A stretch of DNA of 64,000 nucleotides from CAXBNB01 sp965267535 (GTDB lineage Bacteria; Bacteroidota; Bacteroidia; Cytophagales; Cyclobacteriaceae): assembly GCA_965267535.1 (NCBI GenBank), contig OZ254082.1, forward strand, positions 1,922,001-1,986,000. Reading direction: 5' to 3'. The notes under the pieces are model-generated. The model was given only the letters and a program-made list of their open reading frames with translations. It was not told where the DNA came from and did no database searches. A program made the position numbers and the translations under genes. Each line of letters opens with the position of its first letter. Positions within the stretch are counted from its first letter, which is position 1. This document shows positions 8,121-18,700 of this stretch, in pieces.

Positions 8121-9539
8121 ATGCAGAAGAGAGCCAAAATTATTGCCACCGTAGGCCCGGCTAGTAACACAAAGGAAAAACTACTACAATTGATCGATGC
8201 TGGAGCCGATGTATTCAGGCTCAATTTTTCACACGGAACACACGAAGACCACCTGAAAGTGATCAACACCATTAAGGAGATCAATGAGGAAACGGGTGCC
8301 AATGTGTGTATGCTGCAGGATTTGCAGGGACCTAAGATTCGTATAGGTCAGGTAGAAAACAACGGAGTGGAAATCGTGCCCGGCGAGCAGCTAATCATAT
8401 CCAATGAAGATATGATGGGAACTAAAGAGAAAGTGAGCACCACTTACAAGTCTTTGCCTACGGACGTCAATCCCGGTGATGTGATTTTGATTGACGATGG
8501 AAAAATTCAGGTGAAGGTAATCGAAACCAAAGGCAATGAAGTTGTAACGGAGATTGTATACGGAGGAATTCTCAAATCCAGAAAGGGAATAAACCTGCCC
8601 GACACCAAGATATCGGCACCTTCGCTGACAGATAAAGACAGAGAAGATTTAGAATTTGGTTTAGCACACGATGTGGAGTGGGTAGCACTCTCGTTTGTGA
8701 GAAATGCCAGCGACATCACTGAGCTGCGCGAAATCATAGAAGCAAAAGGCAAAGACTCTAAAATTGTGGCTAAGATTGAAAAGCCGGAAGCTTTGCTGGA
8801 AATCGACCAGATAATAGATGCCACAGACGCAGTAATGGTGGCGCGCGGAGACCTGGGGGTAGAAATCGTGATGGAAGATGTGCCTATGGTACAAAAGCGA
8901 ATTACCAACAAATGCAACAAACTGGGTAAGCCGGTGATTATCGCTACTCAAATGCTTGAGAGCATGATAGATAACCCACGCCCTACACGAGCAGAGATCA
9001 ACGACGTGGCAAACTCTATACTCGATGGTGCAGATACCGTAATGCTTTCAGCAGAATCGGCATCAGGAAAATTCCCGGTAGAATCGGTAACCTGTATGGC
9101 TAACACCATTAGGTCAGTAGAGAGTCGTGCCAAGGTGATTTTTAATAAATACTGGGATGTAGAAGATCCTAAGACCTGCATCAACGATAAATTAGTAAAC
9201 TCGGCTTGCCGATTGTCAAATTCAGTAGATGCTAAAGTGATTGTAGGCATGACCAAGACCGGTACTACAGGCTTTAGCCTGGCCAAAATCAGACCGGAAG
9301 CACCTATTATTCTTTTTACCAACAATAAAAGAATACTGCGTACTATGAATTTGGTTTGGGGTATCAAAGGATACTACTATGATAAAATGAATCAAATTGA
9401 CGATACCTTCGAAGATGTGTCCAGAATTCTGAAAGAAAAGGGCGTGTTGGAAGAAGGAGATGTATTTATCGGTACGGCTTCTATGCCTATGCACTGGGCA
9501 GACAGAACCAACATGATGAAACTCAACGTAGTAAAATAA
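8121..9539 (+). CDS. pyk: Pyruvate kinase
   Basis: 472 residues, the length of the standard A/B/C-domain enzyme without an extra C-terminal PEP-utiliser domain. It converts PEP plus ADP to pyruvate plus ATP, the last step of glycolysis. Signatures include VFRLNFSHG at residues 31-39, QDLQGPKIRIG at about 66-76, the catalytic-lysine motif KIEKPEAL and the metal-binding MVARGDLGVE. It is second in an operon with the IPExxxVDY gene and is closed by a long compound terminator. Confidence 0.97.
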   Translation: MQKRAKIIATVGPASNTKEKLLQLIDAGADVFRLNFSHGTHEDHLKVINTIKEINEETGANVCMLQDLQGPKIRIGQVENNGVEIVPGEQLIISNEDMMGTKEKVSTTYKSLPTDVNPGDVILIDDGKIQVKVIETKGNEVVTEIVYGGILKSRKGINLPDTKISAPSLTDKDREDLEFGLAHDVEWVALSFVRNASDITELREIIEAKGKDSKIVAKIEKPEALLEIDQIIDATDAVMVARGDLGVEIVMEDVPMVQKRITNKCNKLGKPVIIATQMLESMIDNPRPTRAEINDVANSILDGADTVMLSAESASGKFPVESVTCMANTIRSVESRAKVIFNKYWDVEDPKTCINDKLVNSACRLSNSVDAKVIVGMTKTGTTGFSLAKIRPEAPIILFTNNKRILRTMNLVWGIKGYYYDKMNQIDDTFEDVSRILKEKGVLEEGDVFIGTASMPMHWADRTNMMKLNVVK

Positions 9540-9549
9540 TACTTTTCGG

Positions 9550-9632
9550 GACTGTATCAGAGGTATTGGAGACGGTGTATTTTGAGGTAAAACCCAAAAT
9601 CGTCTGCTTTTGATACAGTCTCGGTTTTTTTT
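9550..9632 (+). terminator. Compound intrinsic terminator of pyk
   Basis: Outer perfect arms GACTGTATCA (9550-9559) and TGATACAGTC (9611-9620) are followed by TCGG and eight T residues (9625-9632). Inside lies a second stem pairing AGACG (9570-9574) with CGTCT (9601-9605) and ATTTTG (9579-9584) with CAAAAT (9595-9600). Confidence 0.85.
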
Positions 9633-9660
9633 ATCCGGCATACCTACTAGATTGCAGGAA

Positions 9661-11508
9661 ATGTTACGATCGTTAACCAAACCATACGGCTTGAAACATA
9701 CCCTTCTTACCTGTCTGGTATTCGCTTTATGCATGCGTACAGGCATAGTCGAGGCTCAAAACGAGCAACAGATATTTTTAAATGGCAAACAGTATTACAG
9801 CGAAGCTCAATACAATTTTGCCATGGAGTCTTTTCAAAAACTGGCCGATCCCTCAGCCAATCATGCTTTTAAGGAGTATGCATCTTTTTATTACGGACTG
9901 GCCGCTTACAAAAACGGTGAGCTGGGACTAGCCCGCTCCATGTGGTTGCAGGTAGAAGCCAAATATCCGGATTGGAAGCAACTGCCCGAAGTGTTCTACT
10001 GGCTTTCGGAAGTATACTTTCTGGAGGGAAACCCCCAAAAAGGAACACACTATGCTAAAAAATCGGGACTAACCGGATCGGAGGGATTGATCGCTCATCA
10101 CTTAAAACAGCAAAGTGAAGTGGCGCTACTGGAAAGTATTTGGCGTGAGCATCCTGAAGACAAAGCCGTGGCTATAGCTTTGGCAGAAGCAATAGTAAAG
10201 CAGCCGCTATCCGAAAGAAACTTTGACCTGATGCGAATGCTATCCGATAAGTTTGGCTTTGACGATACCTACTTTGGGCTACCTGATATCGGCCAAAGCG
10301 TAAAAAAACAAACATACAGGGTAGCTGTCATGCTTCCTTTTATGCACGAGGTGTCAGATACCCGCAGGGCAGAGCGCAACAAGTTTGTGCTGGATATATA
10401 CAAAGGAATAAAACTGGCTGCCGCACAACTCAATCAGGAGGGGGAGTATATCAAACTTTACCCCTACGATACCAAACGCAGTAAGCAGGAAACATCACGC
10501 ATACTGAGGCGGCCGGAAATGAAGAGTATGGATTTGATCATCGGTCCGCTATACCCAGAGCCAAGTCGGCTTACGTCCGACTTTTGCTTTGCCAATAAGA
10601 TCAACATGATTAACCCCATATCGTCCAATAGTGTGATCATTAACGACAACCCTTTTTCGTTTTTGATCAATCCTACACACGAAACCCAGGCACTGAAAGC
10701 AGCTCAGTTTGCTATCGATAGTTTACAAAATCGCAACAAAAACGTATTCGTGTTTTATGACGATACAGAGAAAGATTCCGTAATGGCTCACCTCTATACG
10801 CAAGCTGTAAAAGAAGCTGGTTTTGAAGTGCTGTTAAATACCAAGCTAGATCAGGAAAAAATAAATAGAGCCTATGATCTGCTTACAAAAACATACGAAG
10901 ACACACTCTCTCGTAGAGAAGCAGACAGCATCAGAAGGCTACCCGGCAGAATAGTGAAAGAAAGCAAGCCCAGAAGCAGTAAGGATAGCTTGTATATGTA
11001 CGAAGAGCGTTTTACTCTGGAGAAAGACAGTATTGGGCATATATACCTGGCCTCATCCAAGTCGCTGCATGCTTCTATGTTTATTAGTGCATTGGAGATT
11101 AGAGGAGACAGTACTGCCATTATCGGGCGTGAAAACTGGCTGGAAAACGATATGCTCACCATCAGTCAGCTCGAACGGTTGGGGGTATATTTTGTACACC
11201 CGGGATATGTGGATTACAGCAAGCCATCGTATCAGCAGTTTAGAGAAAATTACATGCGGCAATACAGAGAATTGCCGGAAACGAACAGTCAGCTGGCGTA
11301 TGAAACCATGATGTATACGGGCACGATGATGAAAAAATACGGATCAATGTTTCAAAAAGGAACTTTGCAGGAAGGTATGGTGCCGGGGCAGTTGCTACAT
11401 GGTATACGGTACGACTTGTCCAACAGCAACCAGGCTGTGCCCATTACCCGATTTTACAATGCAGAACTTCAGATAGTAAATTCCAGAGATGATAAAGAAG
11501 AACAATAG
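9661..11508 (+). CDS. Exported TPR plus periplasmic-binding (type 1) protein
   Basis: 615 residues from ATG 9661; an earlier in-frame TTG lies in the pyk terminator and was rejected. A signal peptide spans about residues 1-33. Residues about 35-200 look like TPR-type helical repeats (segments such as QYNFAMESFQKLA and FYYGLAAYKNGELGLARSMW). From about 235 to 600 the protein resembles the Leu/Ile/Val-type substrate-binding fold (VAVMLPFMHE, IYKGIKLAAAQLN, IIGPLYPEP). Bacteroidota carry many such proteins without an ABC permease nearby, and none is seen here. It may sense or bind a small molecule or peptidoglycan fragment in the periplasm; the ligand is unknown. It overlaps hemL by 20 bases. 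Confidence 0.8.
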   Translation: MLRSLTKPYGLKHTLLTCLVFALCMRTGIVEAQNEQQIFLNGKQYYSEAQYNFAMESFQKLADPSANHAFKEYASFYYGLAAYKNGELGLARSMWLQVEAKYPDWKQLPEVFYWLSEVYFLEGNPQKGTHYAKKSGLTGSEGLIAHHLKQQSEVALLESIWREHPEDKAVAIALAEAIVKQPLSERNFDLMRMLSDKFGFDDTYFGLPDIGQSVKKQTYRVAVMLPFMHEVSDTRRAERNKFVLDIYKGIKLAAAQLNQEGEYIKLYPYDTKRSKQETSRILRRPEMKSMDLIIGPLYPEPSRLTSDFCFANKINMINPISSNSVIINDNPFSFLINPTHETQALKAAQFAIDSLQNRNKNVFVFYDDTEKDSVMAHLYTQAVKEAGFEVLLNTKLDQEKINRAYDLLTKTYEDTLSRREADSIRRLPGRIVKESKPRSSKDSLYMYEERFTLEKDSIGHIYLASSKSLHASMFISALEIRGDSTAIIGRENWLENDMLTISQLERLGVYFVHPGYVDYSKPSYQQFRENYMRQYRELPETNSQLAYETMMYTGTMMKKYGSMFQKGTLQEGMVPGQLLHGIRYDLSNSNQAVPITRFYNAELQIVNSRDDKEEQ

Positions 11509-12784
11509 CACCAATTTATTTTCTAAAGCACAACATTTTATCCCCGGGGGTGTTAATTCGCCGGTACGGGCATTTAAAGCCGTAGGAGGCGACCCTCTTT
11601 TTATAAAATCAGCCAAAGGCGCGTACATGTACGACGAAGATGGCAATGGCTTTGTAGACATGATTAACTCGTGGGGTCCTATGGTTTTGGGGCATGCTCA
11701 TGAAGGTATACAGGCAGCAGTAGAAGAAGCTGTAAAGCATTCCCTTTCGTTTGGCGCCCCTAATGCAGCTGAGGTAGAGATTGCTGAGCTGATAACTCAA
11801 ATGGTGCCCTCAGTAGAAAAAGTAAGAATGGTAAACTCCGGTACAGAAGCTACCATGTCAGCCATCAGGCTGGCCAGAGGGTATACGGGTAGAACCAAAA
11901 TGATAAAGTTTGAAGGATGCTATCACGGACATGGTGATTCTTTCCTGATAGCAGCGGGAAGTGGAGCAGCCACTATGGGAGTGCCTGATAGTCCGGGAGT
12001 TACCAAAGGAACTGCTCTGGATACACTCAATGCACCTTACAACAATATAGAGAAGGTAAAAGAGTTGGTAGCTGATAACAAAGATGAGGTAGCAGCGATC
12101 ATACTCGAACCGGTAGCCGGCAACATGGGCTGTGTACTACCCCACAAGGATTTTTTGCAGCAACTCAGGCAACTTTGCACTCAGGAAGGTATAGTGCTTA
12201 TCTTCGATGAAGTAATGACAGGTTTTCGTTTGGCAAAAGGAGGCGCGCAGGAGTATTTTGGCATCACACCTGATCTCACTACAATGGGGAAAATAATAGG
12301 GGGAGGAATGCCGGTAGGAGCCTATGGAGGTAAAAAAGAAATTATGGATTTTGTGTCTCCGCAAGGTCCTGTATATCAAGCGGGTACATTGTCCGGAAAT
12401 CCCGTGGCTATGGCTGCTGGCCTGGTAATGCTACACCACCTCAACGACAACCCGCAGGTATATACCCAACTGGAAAAGACTACTCACGAAATAGTAGAAG
12501 GTATAAAAGATAATTTAAAAGCACTGCAGTTGGATTATACCATAAATCAGGTGGGATCCATGTTTAGTTTGTTTTTTACAGATCAGCCTGTAACGGATTT
12601 CGATTCTGCTAAAAAATCCGATCTCAATTTGTTTTCTGCCTATTTTCAGGCCATGCTTAACGAAGGCGTTTACCTGGCTCCATCACAGTTTGAGACTCTG
12701 TTTGTGTCGGCGGCACTGGGACAGCACGAAATCGATAGTTTGATAGAAGCCAACAGAAAAGCACTGGAATCTATACACGCCTAA
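11489..12784 (+). CDS. hemL: Glutamate-1-semialdehyde 2,1-aminomutase
   Basis: 431 residues, full length. It makes 5-aminolevulinate from glutamate-1-semialdehyde in the C5 haem pathway, using PLP. The N-terminal FIPGGVNSPVRAF, the DEVMTGFRLA segment, the PLP lysine in TTMGKIIGGG and the GTLSGNPVAMAAG motif are all present. The ATG at 11489 lies inside the end of the upstream gene (20-base overlap) and is the only start that gives the family N-terminus, so expression is probably translationally coupled. hemA and other haem genes are not in the window. Confidence 0.96.
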   Translation: MIKKNNSTNLFSKAQHFIPGGVNSPVRAFKAVGGDPLFIKSAKGAYMYDEDGNGFVDMINSWGPMVLGHAHEGIQAAVEEAVKHSLSFGAPNAAEVEIAELITQMVPSVEKVRMVNSGTEATMSAIRLARGYTGRTKMIKFEGCYHGHGDSFLIAAGSGAATMGVPDSPGVTKGTALDTLNAPYNNIEKVKELVADNKDEVAAIILEPVAGNMGCVLPHKDFLQQLRQLCTQEGIVLIFDEVMTGFRLAKGGAQEYFGITPDLTTMGKIIGGGMPVGAYGGKKEIMDFVSPQGPVYQAGTLSGNPVAMAAGLVMLHHLNDNPQVYTQLEKTTHEIVEGIKDNLKALQLDYTINQVGSMFSLFFTDQPVTDFDSAKKSDLNLFSAYFQAMLNEGVYLAPSQFETLFVSAALGQHEIDSLIEANRKALESIHA

Positions 12785-12819
12785 GATTGGCCATAAAAAA
12801 GACTTATTGATATACCCTG

Positions 12820-12864
12820 CAAGGCTGATGAAATAGCGCTGAAAGCTTTATTTCGTCAGCCTTG
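12820..12864 (+). terminator. Long hairpin after hemL
   Basis: 16-base arms at 12820-12835 and 12849-12864 (CAAGGCTGATGAAATA / TATTTCGTCAGCCTTG), with a single position that forms a wobble on one strand. No T-run follows directly, so it may be a terminator or an mRNA 3-prime stabiliser. Confidence 0.6.
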
Positions 12865-12963
12865 TGTCATTTCTGAGGCTCTGAGGAGTAAGGCTAATAA
12901 GATGAATTTTCTTAGGTCTTAAAATAAAGGTGCCAGTGTTTCTTCGCAGAGTCTATTTAGTTT

Positions 12964-12971
12964 TAGTTTTG
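12964..12971 (+). promoter_or_regulatory. -7 element for priA
   Basis: TAGTTTTG matches TAnnTTTG exactly, with a TTT-containing -33 candidate at 12939-12941. The implied start of transcription, about 12978, leaves only a few bases before the GTG at 12985 and supports that unusual start codon. Confidence 0.45.
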
Positions 12972-12984
12972 TGAAAAGAGCAAG

Positions 12985-15504
12985 GTGTCACAGCTATCAT
13001 TCAATACCGATAAAGAGGCGTATGAAGAGCGCAAAACATGGTTTGCGGATGTCATTATCCCCATTCCTTTATCGGGCACATATACCTACCGAATACCCCG
13101 GCAGTACGAAAGTCAGGTAGCACAGGGGTGTAGGGTTATCGTGCAGTTTGGTCGCAGGAAAGTCTATACAGGAGTAGTTGCCCGCCTACATGAAAAGCCT
13201 CCGGCTAAATACGAAGCGAAGTATATACTCGATGTGCTCGACGAATTGCCAGCTATCAATAGTAAGCAACTCGACTTGTTTGAGTGGGTCGCTCAGTATT
13301 ACATGTGTACCCTTGGAGAAGCGCTCAATGCAGCTCTGCCAAGTGGACTCAAGCTGACCAGTCAGTCGTTTGTGCAAATCAACCCTCAATTTGAACCCGA
13401 AGAGCAAGAGCTTACAGAAAAAGAATCGCTATTGCTAGCATCGCTAGCTCAAACGGAGAAGCTGAGCTACGATGAAATATCAGATATACTGGGTATTAAA
13501 CAGATATATCCGGTCATTAAGTCTTTGATACAAAAAGAAGGTGTGTACCTGTTTGAGCAGGTCAAAGACAAATATCAGCCAAAGAAAGTAAGAAAGGTAA
13601 GGTTAAATCAGGCCTTTTTGAGTGAAGAGAAAACACTGGAGTCGCTTTTTGAAAGCCTGGAAAAAAAAGCCAAACAACTAGAGGTTTTGCTGAAGTATCT
13701 TACGTTTATCCCAATGGATAAAGCAAGCCAGCTAAACCCTGACGGCATAGCAAAAAACGATTTACTGGCTATAGGTGTATCTCCCTCTTCGTTGAAGACT
13801 CTGGTCAAAAATGAAATATTTGAAGAGTTTGATGAGTTTGTTTCCCGTTTTCCTGCTTTAGGTGACTTTGAGCCACCCACGATAGAGCTTTCGCACACAC
13901 AGCAGCAAGCGAAAGACGATATACTACAGCAGTTTTCAGATAAAAGTGCCGTCTTGTTGCACGGAATTACAGGAAGCGGCAAAACGGAAATTTTCATTAC
14001 CCTCATACAAGAGGCATTGGCCGCCGGGCAGCAGGTATTGTATTTGCTTCCTGAAATAGCACTGACAACACAAATCGTGAATCGATTGCGGAGAGTTTTT
14101 GGAGATGCTATGGGAATATATCATTCCAAATACTCGGACAATGAACGTGTAGAAGTATGGCAGGGGGTACAAGAGGGGAGGTTTTCTTTTGTAGTAGGTG
14201 TACGGTCTTCCATATTTTTACCTTTCGACAACCTGTCACTGATCATAGTAGACGAAGAACATGAGTCGTCTTACAAACAGTACGATCCGGCCCCTCGCTA
14301 CAATGCCCGGGATCTCGCGGTAGTTTTAGCACACTTGCATCATGCCAAAGTGCTTCTGGGTACGGCCACACCATCACTGGAGTCTTATGAAAATGCCCTG
14401 TCGGGAAAGTATGGACTGGTAGAGCTCACCACGCGCTATGGAGAGGCAACTCTGCCCGAATTTGTGTTGGCAGATATTCAGGCAGAACGCAAAAGAAAAA
14501 CAATAAAGGGTGATTTTAGCAGCGTGCTGGTGGACGCCTTGCAGCAGGTGCTGGACAAAGGTGAACAGGCCATACTGTTTCAAAACAGGCGAGGGTATTC
14601 ACCTTTTGTCTCGTGCAACGATTGTGCCTATGTGCCCAAGTGTGAAAACTGTTCAGTGAGTCTGACCTATCACATGTATTCCAATACACTCAAGTGTCAT
14701 TATTGTGGTCATCAGGAGATAGTACCGCAGATTTGTCCGGCATGCTCATCTACAGCCCTGCGTACCATTGGTTTTGGTACCGAAAAACTCGAAGAAGACC
14801 TGAAGTTGCTTTTTCCGCAGGCCAACATCCAGCGGATGGATCAGGATACGACCCGAAGCAAGTACTCTTACCAGACGATAATCGACAGGTTTGAAAACAA
14901 AGAAACGGATATACTGATCGGTACGCAGATGGTGAGCAAAGGGCTGGACTTTGACAATGTGTCGCTGGTCGGAGTGTTTGATTTTGACCGAATGATTCAC
15001 TTTCCTGATTTTAGGTCCTATGAGCGGGCCTTTCAGCTGATTACTCAGGTGAGTGGTCGGGCCGGAAGAAAAGACAAAAAGGGAAGGGTCATAATCCAGA
15101 CGGCTGATACGCAGGAGCCTATTCTTCAGCAAATTATTCATCACGATTATCAGGGGTTTTACCGGCGCGAGATTTTGGAACGCCAAAGCTTTTCATATCC
15201 GCCATTTTATAGGTTGATAAAAATTGTACTGAGACACAAAGAAGAAGAGCTGGCAGACAAAGCGGCTACTTTATATGTAAAGTTGCTCACGCCCGAGTTG
15301 GGCAAGAGGAGAATACTGGGACCCCAAGAGCCTGTGATTTCGCGTATTCGTGGTTATTACCTTAGGGAAGTATATGTGAAAGTAGAAAAGCGAGGAGTAA
15401 ATGCCAATGTGGTAAAGCAGGTGCTTTACATCAAGTCTCAGGAGCTGTTAAAACTCAAAGACATGAATACTACGCGGGTGGTATTTGATGTAGATCCTGT
15501 TTGA
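12985..15504 (+). CDS. priA: Primosomal protein N' (replication restart helicase PriA)
   Basis: 839 residues, normal for PriA. It reloads the replicative helicase at stalled forks. Visible in order: an N-terminal 3-prime-end-binding domain (FADVIIPIPLSGTYTYRIP), helicase core with Walker A GITGSGKTE, DEEH box in VDEEHESSYKQ, and a zinc-binding insert with four Cys pairs (CNDC, CENC, CHYC, CPAC). Helicase motifs V and VI follow (GTQMVSKGLDF and TQVSGRAGRKD). No in-frame ATG lies near, so GTG at 12985 is taken as start. The gene appears to have its own promoter. Confidence 0.95.
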   Translation: MSQLSFNTDKEAYEERKTWFADVIIPIPLSGTYTYRIPRQYESQVAQGCRVIVQFGRRKVYTGVVARLHEKPPAKYEAKYILDVLDELPAINSKQLDLFEWVAQYYMCTLGEALNAALPSGLKLTSQSFVQINPQFEPEEQELTEKESLLLASLAQTEKLSYDEISDILGIKQIYPVIKSLIQKEGVYLFEQVKDKYQPKKVRKVRLNQAFLSEEKTLESLFESLEKKAKQLEVLLKYLTFIPMDKASQLNPDGIAKNDLLAIGVSPSSLKTLVKNEIFEEFDEFVSRFPALGDFEPPTIELSHTQQQAKDDILQQFSDKSAVLLHGITGSGKTEIFITLIQEALAAGQQVLYLLPEIALTTQIVNRLRRVFGDAMGIYHSKYSDNERVEVWQGVQEGRFSFVVGVRSSIFLPFDNLSLIIVDEEHESSYKQYDPAPRYNARDLAVVLAHLHHAKVLLGTATPSLESYENALSGKYGLVELTTRYGEATLPEFVLADIQAERKRKTIKGDFSSVLVDALQQVLDKGEQAILFQNRRGYSPFVSCNDCAYVPKCENCSVSLTYHMYSNTLKCHYCGHQEIVPQICPACSSTALRTIGFGTEKLEEDLKLLFPQANIQRMDQDTTRSKYSYQTIIDRFENKETDILIGTQMVSKGLDFDNVSLVGVFDFDRMIHFPDFRSYERAFQLITQVSGRAGRKDKKGRVIIQTADTQEPILQQIIHHDYQGFYRREILERQSFSYPPFYRLIKIVLRHKEEELADKAATLYVKLLTPELGKRRILGPQEPVISRIRGYYLREVYVKVEKRGVNANVVKQVLYIKSQELLKLKDMNTTRVVFDVDPV

Positions 15505-15749
15505 TAAAAAGAAGGCTAAAATTCAAGTGCATTTTTAGGTATTATTAGCCAATAATCTCTTTCCTTACGGATTTTAGCAAGTTAAATGCTATTCAGTTTT
15601 GTTCAAAATTTAACATTTTATTATAGCGTAAATAATATTGTGTTATAATAGTATTTTTTGTTAGTTGGACGGGTGTGTAAATTATCGAGGCTTCTGTTCA
15701 TTTCACCGTTATCTTCCATCGTTTAATCTAAATTATGTATCTCGTGCTG

Positions 15750-15784
15750 GTTTTGGGCGTACATTATATATGAACACCCAAAAC
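15750..15784 (+). promoter_or_regulatory. Inverted repeat in the leader of the T9SS protein gene
   Basis: Perfect 8-base arms GTTTTGGG (15750-15757) and CCCAAAAC (15777-15784) end 9 bases before the ATG at 15794. It could be an operator or a leader hairpin. The whole 289-base gap from 15505 is otherwise AT-rich and holds no gene. Confidence 0.35.
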
Positions 15785-15793
15785 ATGATTTAG

Positions 15794-18700
15794 ATGAAGT
15801 CCTTATTACGCTTTTTCAACCGACCTATTATTGCTTACATTTTAGTTATTATCCTTTACATTTTTGTTCAGTTTAGTGCGTTTTCACAAACAACAGTTGT
15901 CTCATACGACTTCAACAACACAGCACATAACTGGACATCACCTACTGGTGGCTGGGGATGGGGCAATGGGCTTTTCACAGGTAGCAACGGGAGTTACCTG
16001 CTCGTAACGCCAAGCAATCCCTACAGCAACAATCTCAACATATTGGCTGTGAGTCCGATTCTAAACTTATCAGGATATGTGAGTCTTACGCTATCAATCA
16101 GAGTCAGGTACGATACAGAAGCTGCCTGGGATGGCGCAGAAATAGAGTACTCTACAGATGGAGGAAGCTCCTGGAGCAATCTGGGTAGTGTAGGCAGTGG
16201 TACCAATTGGTACAACGATACAGATGTGGATGCTATAGCAAATGGAGCAGATGGATGGTCGGGAGATAACGGTGGGTGGCAAACTGCTACCATAACCCTT
16301 CCTGCAGGAATGGAAAACAACAACCTCGGTAGGATACGGATAAGGTTTGCGTCTGATGATCAGGTAGATGGTGTAGGGGTAGGTTTTGACGACATAGTGA
16401 TAACCGGTACATCTGTGGCCGGATCCGGCCCGGGAGGGGTAGCTTCCAGTCAGGCGTTGTGGTTGAAGGCCGATGAAGGGATTACAGGAACATCTACCGT
16501 GTCTGCATGGACTGACCAAAGTACGAGCTTAAACAATGCAGCACAGGCTACATCGTCGAGGCAGCCTCAGTTTATCGATGATGCTATTAATTTTAATCCG
16601 ATATTGAAATTTGATGGAACAGATGATTTTCTGGATGTTCCTTTTTCAAACGAACTCAACGGTAATGAAATGACCGTTTTTTCAGTGCATAGGGTTGAAA
16701 CCGACAACAACTCGTGGCGCTCTCCATTTACAAGTAGAGGTAATGGACCTGAGAGGGGATATTTGGTTTATGTTCGGTCAGATAATGACAACTACGATCT
16801 CTGGACCGGAGTGGGAGATAGCGGTATTGGTACTTGGGATGGCTTTCAGCAGGCTTTACAGCCGGGGGCTGATACCCAGTTGCTTGGAGTTACATTCACT
16901 GCGAGTTCAACTGGCAATGGCGACAAGAGCTTTTTTATGGACGGGTCTCTACTTGCCAGCACAACAAACACAGAATATTACAGTCCTAATATAGACAGGC
17001 CATACAGGGTAGGGGCAGGAGCTACGGAATCTACCTCAGGAGCATTTTTCTGGTATGGTGATATTGCAGAGCAAATAGTTTTCAATAAGGTGCTTTCTAC
17101 CTTGGAAAGAGAAAAAGTAGAAAGCTACCTGGCTATCAAATACGGACTTACACTCACCCACGATTATTACAATACAAGCTACGACGGTACTAATGCTGCA
17201 ACTACTACGATTTATGATATAGACAATGGCTATGGCAATGATGTAGCAGGTATCGGGCAGGAAAATGTGCAGGGGTTATACCAGCCAAAATCGAAAAGTG
17301 AAAATGATGATGCTATATTAACAGTGGGGTCACCTTCAAACCTGAACGACAATGAGTATCTGGTATGGGGCAACAATGGGTTGGATGGTAGCACTACATC
17401 CGGTGTGCCTGTAGGATACAGTGAACGATTAAACAGAGTTTGGTATTTTTCAGAAACCGGGGATGTAGGGTCAGTTTCGGTTAAATTTGATTTGGACAAG
17501 ATAGGTGGGCGTTCGGAAAACCCTAACGACTATGCCGTATTGATAAACAATGGCTCGGCTACATTTGCCGGATCTACACCCATTACCACAGGTATTAACA
17601 TTACGAATGGGGTGTTGACCATTACCAATGTACCCATTGCAGATGGGGATTACCTCACTCTGGCATTGCCTGGGGCTGGGGCTCCCGGAGGAGTTAGCAC
17701 AAATCTGAATGTCTGGCTGAAGGCAGGAGCAGTAGGAACAGAAGTAGACGGTGTTACACTGGATTTCTGGCCTGATCAGAGTGGACAAAGCAATCACGCA
17801 GAACCTGCTCCCTTTAACAGGCCGTTACTCGAAGCAGGACTGTTGAACAACAACGACTACCTTAGCTTTACAAGTGATAACGCTGGTATTGTGACGTTAC
17901 CCGCTACAGGCAATGCAGCCACGGTGTTTGCTGTGGTAAATACTTCTACCAGTGGAGGTGATATTTTTGAACAGGATAATGATACGAACCCCCGTCTCGA
18001 AGTTGAGGGAAGTACTTACCGTTTGGATGGCGATGGTTCCATTGTTTCTTCCACTTCCATTGGCAATTGGAACATTGTAGGGACTATGTATGGCGGAGCT
18101 GTCGCACGCCAGCTTTTTGTAGATGGTATTTTGGAAGATAGCAATGGTTCTGGAATTGCCATACCTGCCAGTGCGGATTACAACCTCTTTACGGACTACA
18201 CGGGATCAGCTGCAGAACTCATATATTATAGCAGCGATTTAAACGATGTAGACAGGCGTAAAGTAGAGAGTTACCTGGCAGTGAAATATGGAATTACATT
18301 AGATATCACCAGTCAAAATTATCTCGATGGAGCCGGAAATGCCATTTTAGACAGGACGTCATTTACTTCCTATTCTTTTAATATAGCCGGGATTGGCCGA
18401 GCTAATGCTGATAATGGTGTAAATGCTCAAAAGATGAATCAGACAGAATCGTCTAGTGTGAATGCATCTGCTTTTTTGACCATAGGTGACCCTTCGGACA
18501 TGACAGACGGAGAATACCTGCTCTGGGGAGCAAACAATGAAACCGCATTGGCATCTATGGGTGAGTCTATACCTGCACCTGCCATTACAGGCGTTACTCA
18601 GGTGTTGGATAGAAAGTGGAAAATTACGGAAACCGGTGAGGTTGGAAGTGTAAAAGTAGCTTTTGATGTGAGTAGTGTCAATGTCGTTGCAGACCGTGAG

